A stretch of 9,949 nt of DNA from a bacterium (GTDB lineage Bacteria > Patescibacteriota > 4484-211): positions 1 through 9,949 of the forward strand of contig JALUVT010000085.1 in assembly GCA_027020325.1 (NCBI GenBank), written 5' to 3'. This document shows, piece after piece, positions 5,953 through 9,949 of this stretch (position 1 is its first letter; every line of letters begins with the position of its first letter). The notes under the pieces are model-generated. The model searched no databases. It was not told the DNA's origin and was given only the letters and a program-made list of their open reading frames with translations. Made by a program: the position numbers and the translations under genes.

Positions 5953-8445
5953 ATGAAAAAAGAACAAGGTTTTAATTTTAATTGGGGGCGTTTAATAATT
6001 TTACTCGCTGTTTTAGTGGGAATAGGAGTTTGGGGAAAAAATGGTTTAAATTTGTCCCCGCTCCAAGCTGAAACAGCTTGTACTGATTATGATTATTCGG
6101 ATCAACTTTATCGGATTGATGGACGGGTCGCTTATCGTATTGATGGAGCGGGTTTATATCGCCAATGGAAGGTGCAGGAAGCATGGGATTTTGCCCCGAC
6201 ATCTTCTTCTTGGGAATGGAAAAAAACAGACTATTTTTATCTTTCCGCAGGTGAACATGTTTTGGTTTGGGCCGAAGGAAAAGATGCTTATGGGGACACA
6301 AAATTAGATAAATTCCGTTTTGAAGATAGTGATGGAAATGTAGTCAGTGGTTTAATTTTTGAAGCCGAAGATGGCAATTTATTGGATTCAGGTATGGTGC
6401 GGGGTGATAATGATGCTTCGGGGGGGAAATACCTTTTTTTCGAAAATGAAGATTATCAGCGAGCCTGGTATAGTTTTAATATTCCTGCTGATGGAAATTA
6501 TCGTTTGCGGGCGCGGGTGATTAATACAGCTGATAAAGAGGGGCGGGGATTGTGGTATACGATTTATCAAGGCTCAGATCCGGCGCAGCGATCCGCAACA
6601 CTGAGTGTAACCTTGCCCGAAGGGGCGACAATTCGCGAAGACGCAGTTTGGGTTTTGTGGAGTGGCCGTTCTCACGACACAAATTGGGAGAAAGATACTG
6701 AAGCCAAAATATTGGTTAATGGGGTAGAAGTTCAGGCTGATTCGAGCAAATATGTTGTGAGTGGTTATAATGAGAGGAGTCGCAAGACTTATTGGGCTAA
6801 AATTCCCTCGAGTGCTTTAAATGGTAATGGGCCAACTTATAATTTTACGCTAAAAGATCTGTTCGATTTTCGCAACCCTGCACTGGCTCCGTGGGGAGCG
6901 GGAATTTTTGTTGTTTATGAAGATCCCTCCTTGGAAGAAGGATGGGTTAAATTCCGCCCTTGGGGGCAATTTATAAAACCAATTGATAGTAATGAAGATA
7001 ATGTTTTAGAACGCTGTGTGAGTCGGGCGATGATTTTTGAATTTTCTCCGTTAAACCAAGAGATGAAATTCAAACCGTTCTTCTTTGCTGCAGATGGGAA
7101 TGAAAATGGCTTCGATCAGGAAAGTGATTATTACCGGCCTAATTATTTACAATGGGCCTATGGGACCGGAGCGCCGTTGAGTGGTTCTTTTACCTGGCAG
7201 GACTATGATGTTGAAGGAGCAACAAATCCACCCGATAAAACCAAGGGTTATTTTGCCGAAGCGCGTGACTCGTTTTCTTGGGATAGTATCGATGTTGTTA
7301 ATAGTCAATTAGGCGCCCTTACTCTTCCTGCGAAGACGGAATGGGTTGCATTTCGCATTTTAACAACGGGAGATGGTTCATTAGAAGCCGATGAACCTTT
7401 AGATAGTCTTGGGGAAACTTTAACTTGGTCCGGCGGCGGAGGAACATTTCAGTCTTTGGGTTTAACTTCCCCCTCTCCCACTCCGACTTTAACGCCGGTT
7501 CCAAGTGCAACGCCTACCCCTACGGCAACACCTTTAGCTAGTCCCACTCCTACAGCTAGTTCTACTCCTACCCCAGCTCCCAGTGCCACCCCCACTCCTA
7601 CTTCCAGTCCCTCTCCAACCACGGGGACAAGTCCTACCCCTACGCCAACAGCGGTTTCGGCGTGGTTTAATATTTTGGACGGAGATCTTTATAGTGAAGA
7701 TGATCTCGATATTAGCATCCCCAGCAGTCAATATTTAGTTGAAAATTCGACCTTAAGCAATAGTAGCGGTGTCGGAGGATTGGCAATGGTTGGAGGTAAT
7801 TTTGTTAATCCTCCCTCAGATCAACGCAGTCGTCGCGGTTGGGCGATTGACAATTACCAGCTCAATAGTGCCGTAGCCGCCCCTTCTTATACTACCTTGC
7901 AGGCCAAATATGGCTATGATGAAGCAACAGTTTTACCGGCCAATAATCTCGCCTCCCTGACTAGTGATGGAGTTTATAAGTATTCGGCTGGTGATTTAAT
8001 TATTAATGGTCCCCAAAGTCTTCCTTCAACTACGGTGAAGGCCGTTATCTTTGTTGACCAAAATCTATTGATCAACGGTGATTTTACTTCTGCTGTGCCC
8101 TCCAATGATGCAGATCTCAATACTGTTCTTAGTTATCGTTATCAGTTTGCTCCGTCGTTGGTTTTTATTGTCGCCGGAAATCTGACTATCTCCCCTTCGG
8201 TGAATGCGATTTATGGTCTTTACTTAATTGGAGGGCAAGTTAGCAGCGGTGTTGGTAGTGAGCGTCTCTACATTTACGGATCTTTAACTTCACTCCCCGG
8301 AGGATCGTTGGCCTTGGAACGGGATTTGGCGTCAGCGAATGCGGATTATCCCGCGGAAATGGTTATTGGGATGCCAAAATACTATTTTACTTTGGTTGAT
8401 TTAGTTGGTGAATCAATTGTCGCTTGGCAGGAGGCAGTAGAATAA
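5953..8445 (+). CDS. Large secreted protein: carbohydrate-binding-like head, Pro/Thr linker, C-terminal display module
   Basis: An 830-residue protein with a signal peptide (hydrophobic core 13-27, likely cleavage near 'LQA-ET', 39/40). Residues about 70-130 are a beta-sandwich-like stretch with 'YFYLSAGEHVLVW' and 'DTKLDKFRF'. Residues about 134-206 look like a CBM6/CBM35-type jelly roll: 'FEAEDG', 'DNDASGGKY', 'IPADGNYRLRARV'. Residues about 212-505 form a beta-rich region with 'GAGIFVVYEDPS' (316-327), reminiscent of DUF3344-like archaeal and bacterial surface domains. A Pro/Thr/Ser linker (507-566) leads to a C-terminal module (570-830) with short beta repeats ('VIFVDQNLLINGDF', 'LVFIVAGNLTISP') and the ending 'YPAEMVIGMPKYYF'...'WQEAVE'. 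There is no C-terminal membrane helix or sorting signal. Gap of 11 bases from the rhodanese-like gene. Probably a cell-surface or pilus-associated sugar-binding adhesin; function inferred. Confidence 0.7.
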   Translation: MKKEQGFNFNWGRLIILLAVLVGIGVWGKNGLNLSPLQAETACTDYDYSDQLYRIDGRVAYRIDGAGLYRQWKVQEAWDFAPTSSSWEWKKTDYFYLSAGEHVLVWAEGKDAYGDTKLDKFRFEDSDGNVVSGLIFEAEDGNLLDSGMVRGDNDASGGKYLFFENEDYQRAWYSFNIPADGNYRLRARVINTADKEGRGLWYTIYQGSDPAQRSATLSVTLPEGATIREDAVWVLWSGRSHDTNWEKDTEAKILVNGVEVQADSSKYVVSGYNERSRKTYWAKIPSSALNGNGPTYNFTLKDLFDFRNPALAPWGAGIFVVYEDPSLEEGWVKFRPWGQFIKPIDSNEDNVLERCVSRAMIFEFSPLNQEMKFKPFFFAADGNENGFDQESDYYRPNYLQWAYGTGAPLSGSFTWQDYDVEGATNPPDKTKGYFAEARDSFSWDSIDVVNSQLGALTLPAKTEWVAFRILTTGDGSLEADEPLDSLGETLTWSGGGGTFQSLGLTSPSPTPTLTPVPSATPTPTATPLASPTPTASSTPTPAPSATPTPTSSPSPTTGTSPTPTPTAVSAWFNILDGDLYSEDDLDISIPSSQYLVENSTLSNSSGVGGLAMVGGNFVNPPSDQRSRRGWAIDNYQLNSAVAAPSYTTLQAKYGYDEATVLPANNLASLTSDGVYKYSAGDLIINGPQSLPSTTVKAVIFVDQNLLINGDFTSAVPSNDADLNTVLSYRYQFAPSLVFIVAGNLTISPSVNAIYGLYLIGGQVSSGVGSERLYIYGSLTSLPGGSLALERDLASANADYPAEMVIGMPKYYFTLVDLVGESIVAWQEAVE
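6109..6156 (+). repeat. Two-copy imperfect 24-base tandem repeat inside the 830-residue protein gene
   Basis: Two in-frame eight-codon units, YRIDGRVA (residues 53-60) and YRIDGAGL (61-68), followed by a partial third (YR). The first 15 bases of the units differ at one position and the rest have diverged. It lies just after the signal peptide. Effect unknown. Confidence 0.6.
7471..7650 (+). repeat. Degenerate Pro/Thr/Ser linker coding region
   Basis: Sixty codons (residues 507-566 of the 830-residue protein) made of Pro, Thr, Ser and Ala with few other residues. Same protein-level pattern as the pilin tail at 2500-2769, again with varied codons. Here it joins the sugar-binding-like head to the C-terminal module, so it acts as a domain spacer and is a plausible O-glycosylation zone. 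Confidence 0.9.
7660..8442 (+). other. C-terminal module shared by the two large secreted proteins (first copy)
   Basis: Residues 570-830 of the 830-residue protein. The opening 'AWFNILDGDLYSEDDLDI' and the later 'IDNYQLNSA'...'LPANNLASLTSDGVYKY' recur in the next gene from base 9672 on ('AWFQISDGGLYVKGDISL', 'LSNYNHRFNSA', 'LPTSNGIY'). The second half contains short repeated strand motifs ending in Asn-Leu/Gly-Asn-Leu turns, suggesting a beta-helix or stacked-strand fold. I associate it with large surface proteins of Patescibacteria but cannot name a Pfam family. Confidence 0.65.
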
Positions 8446-8450
8446 GACTG

Positions 8451-9949
8451 ATGCGGGCGCGAAACAGGGCGCTTTTTTCCTTGGTTATTAGTGTTGGGAT
8501 AAGTTTAATTTTTTTCCTGTTCCCCTCCCCGATTCGGGCCGCTGATACAACCGCTCCCTTAACTGTTCATTCCTTCTCCGGAGTTTTGGGGAATAATAAT
8601 TGGTATACTTCTTCGGTTGATGTAACTTTACGCGCTTCGGATTTAGAATCCGGTCCAAAGTCAACGACCTATTGGCTTGATAGTAATTCACCGACGACCA
8701 AGAATCACACTGCGGGACAAAACCAAATTGCCAATCCTTCTTTTGAAAACGGGTGGCTTATTTTTATTAATAACTGGGAACACAACAGTGGCGCCTTTTT
8801 TTGGCAAGATTTTGTTTATCATAAGTTTGGCTGGCGTTCGGCCGCAATTGGCGAGGTTAACAGTGGGGGGCAGTTTTATTATTGGCATAACCGTACTAAT
8901 TATGTTCCTACTGTGGCCGGAGAAACATACGCTGTTTCAGCTTGGGTCAAAACAATTGATATTAATGGTTTGGGAGCTTGGTTTGAAATTTGGGGCCGAG
9001 CGAGTACTCCGAGTAATGATCAGTTAATTGCCAGCAGTGACCAAGTTAGTGGGACCGCGGACTGGAGCCTTTTACAAAAAAGTTTTACTATGCCCAGCGG
9101 TTTTAGCGGCGTTTATTTAAAACTAGGAGTGCGTGATGAAGGATTAGCCGGGGTGGCCTTCTGGGATGGGGTTAGTCTTTATAGTGGTTATAGTGCTTTG
9201 ACCGAATTTACAGTTGTTGAGAATGGGTCGCACCTGCTTCATTATTATAGTGAAGATAATGCCGGTAATGTTGAAGGAGAAAAAAGCGCGGATTTAAAAA
9301 TTGATACCGTAGCTCCCGCGGATTGGGAAAATTTTCAATATCTACCAGGAAGTAATGATCATTCCTATGTGACGGAGATTGAAGTTGCGGACCCCACTTC
9401 AGGGGTTGAAGTTGCTAGTGCTAGTTATCGTTGGTATACGGATCATCTGGATCAAGGTTGGAGTAAAACGAGCGAGGAAACTTGGGATCCGGTTGATCGT
9501 TTGGAAGTGGTCAGTACGGGACAGCCGGCGACGGACGGGGAAACGAGTAAAGTGCGTTTAATTACTCCGGAAATTGATTTCGGTTCCAGTGCTACGGTGA
9601 TGCGGGTTCAATTTCGGATTACGGATCGGGCCGGGAATACCTCTGACAGCCCAATTATGACCATTGAAGGCGCTTGGTTTCAGATTAGTGATGGGGGGCT
9701 GTATGTTAAAGGAGATATTAGTCTGACCGCCTCTCCTCCCAGTGGTTCGAATAATACACCTGCTGAAGCGGCTAGTGGTGGCAATATTAGTAATCTAGTG
9801 GCGGCGAATAACTGGCTTTTGAGCAATTACAACCATCGCTTTAATAGTGCGACTACGGCTGCGGATATTTTTAGCGCTTACGAAAGCTTAAAAAGTCAAG
9901 CTCAACCCTTGCCGGGAAGTAAACTTCCTACGAGTAATGGAATTTATCT
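8451..9949 (+). CDS. Large secreted protein with Ig-like and carbohydrate-binding-like domains, 5' part only
   Basis: The frame is open from ATG 8451 to the window end (499 codons plus two bases), so the 3' end is missing. Signal peptide: basic MRARNR, hydrophobic core 8-25, probable cleavage near 'PIRA-AD' (30/31). An Ig-like domain starts at 'DTTAPLTVHSFSG' (32-44) and 'STTYWLDSNSP' (71-81), is interrupted by a jelly-roll-like insert (about 89-244) with 'NQIANPSFENGW', 'YAVSAWVKT' and 'VAFWDGVSLY' (CBM4/9 style), and resumes at 'LTEFTVVENGSHLLHYYSED' and 'NAGNVEGEKSADLKID'. A second Ig-like domain spans about 290-405 ('VQFRITDRAGNTSDSPI'). From W409 it begins a module homologous to the C-terminus of the preceding protein (AWFQISDGGLY versus AWFNILDGDLY). 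Gap of five bases. AGGAGG at 8429-8434 is 16 bases upstream, rather far for a ribosome site. Likely a surface adhesin or glycan-binding protein. Confidence 0.75.
   Translation, partial: MRARNRALFSLVISVGISLIFFLFPSPIRAADTTAPLTVHSFSGVLGNNNWYTSSVDVTLRASDLESGPKSTTYWLDSNSPTTKNHTAGQNQIANPSFENGWLIFINNWEHNSGAFFWQDFVYHKFGWRSAAIGEVNSGGQFYYWHNRTNYVPTVAGETYAVSAWVKTIDINGLGAWFEIWGRASTPSNDQLIASSDQVSGTADWSLLQKSFTMPSGFSGVYLKLGVRDEGLAGVAFWDGVSLYSGYSALTEFTVVENGSHLLHYYSEDNAGNVEGEKSADLKIDTVAPADWENFQYLPGSNDHSYVTEIEVADPTSGVEVASASYRWYTDHLDQGWSKTSEETWDPVDRLEVVSTGQPATDGETSKVRLITPEIDFGSSATVMRVQFRITDRAGNTSDSPIMTIEGAWFQISDGGLYVKGDISLTASPPSGSNNTPAEAASGGNISNLVAANNWLLSNYNHRFNSATTAADIFSAYESLKSQAQPLPGSKLPTSNGIY

Noticed and set aside
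7534..7731. Reverse-strand reading frame rich in Arg, Gly and Ser over the linker region.
   Set aside because: It is the antisense shadow of the Pro/Thr codons and has no own start context or family resemblance.
8455..8478. GC-rich short stem (GCGC...GCGC) followed by six T, like a terminator, at the start of the last gene.
   Set aside because: The stem has only four Watson-Crick pairs and it overlaps codons 2-10 of a well-supported signal peptide; a terminator here is not credible.
8677..9027. Alternative forward reading frame of 116 codons with hydrophobic stretches.
   Set aside because: It lies inside the secreted protein gene that reads continuously from 8451 with recognisable domains and a signal peptide.
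1..9949. Possible use of TGA as glycine (code 25).
   Set aside because: No gene has an internal in-frame TGA, and the TGA codons at 1240, 4495 and 5939 occur exactly at gene ends followed by new starts.
1..9949. CRISPR arrays, tRNA or rRNA genes, insertion sequences and riboswitches.
   Set aside because: I saw no spaced direct repeats, cloverleaf-like sequence, transposase motifs or long structured leaders; the window is almost entirely coding.

Overview
The window is a tightly packed, single-strand gene block that encodes a type IV pilus / type II secretion-like pseudopilin locus followed by two large secreted multidomain proteins. All ten genes lie on the + strand. The longest gap between genes is 37 bases, so there is no gene-free stretch of 300 bases. 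The style points to a Candidate Phyla Radiation (Patescibacteria) bacterium, probably of the Microgenomates kind: Thr/Pro/Ser '(P-T)n' linkers, a PilX-like protein of the short 'GQ...AFSAAEAG' type, a run of small GxTLIE pseudopilins and huge beta-rich surface proteins. This placement is inference from protein style, not from a marker gene. TGA, TAA and TAG are all used as stops at sensible gene ends, so the TGA-to-glycine code of Gracilibacteria/Absconditabacteria does not apply.

Layout. Bases 1-1242 hold the 3' part of a DUF2723-type GT-C membrane glycosyltransferase with a TPR-like tail. It overlaps by four bases (ATGA) a prepilin peptidase (1239-2009). Then come four pseudopilins with textbook cleavage motifs: GspG-like with a long Pro/Thr tail (2047-2811), GspH/FimT-like (2821-3354), GspI/PilV-like (3358-3861) and GspJ/PilW-like (3883-4497). 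A PilX-like minor pilin (4530-5387) has its own near-consensus promoter placed so that its mRNA should be leaderless. Next is a membrane-anchored rhodanese-like protein with no cysteine (5399-5941). The last two genes are secreted proteins: an 830-residue protein (5953-8445) with a carbohydrate-binding-like front, a Pro/Thr linker and a C-terminal module, and a second one (8451 to beyond the window end) with Ig-like and carbohydrate-binding-like domains and the start of the same C-terminal module.

How the genes may work together. The peptidase would process the four pseudopilins, which with PilX resemble a minor-pilin priming or tip complex. The pilus motor and platform genes (PilB, PilC, PilM/N/O) are not in the window. 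The glycosyltransferase could decorate the Thr/Ser/Pro-rich segments of the tailed pilin and the 830-residue protein. The two large proteins look like sugar-binding display heads on a common C-terminal module and may be adhesins that act with the pilus. These functional links are inferred from gene order and domain style.

Translation signals are unusual. Eight of the nine visible starts have no Shine-Dalgarno sequence, and at two of them a promoter sits right against the start codon.
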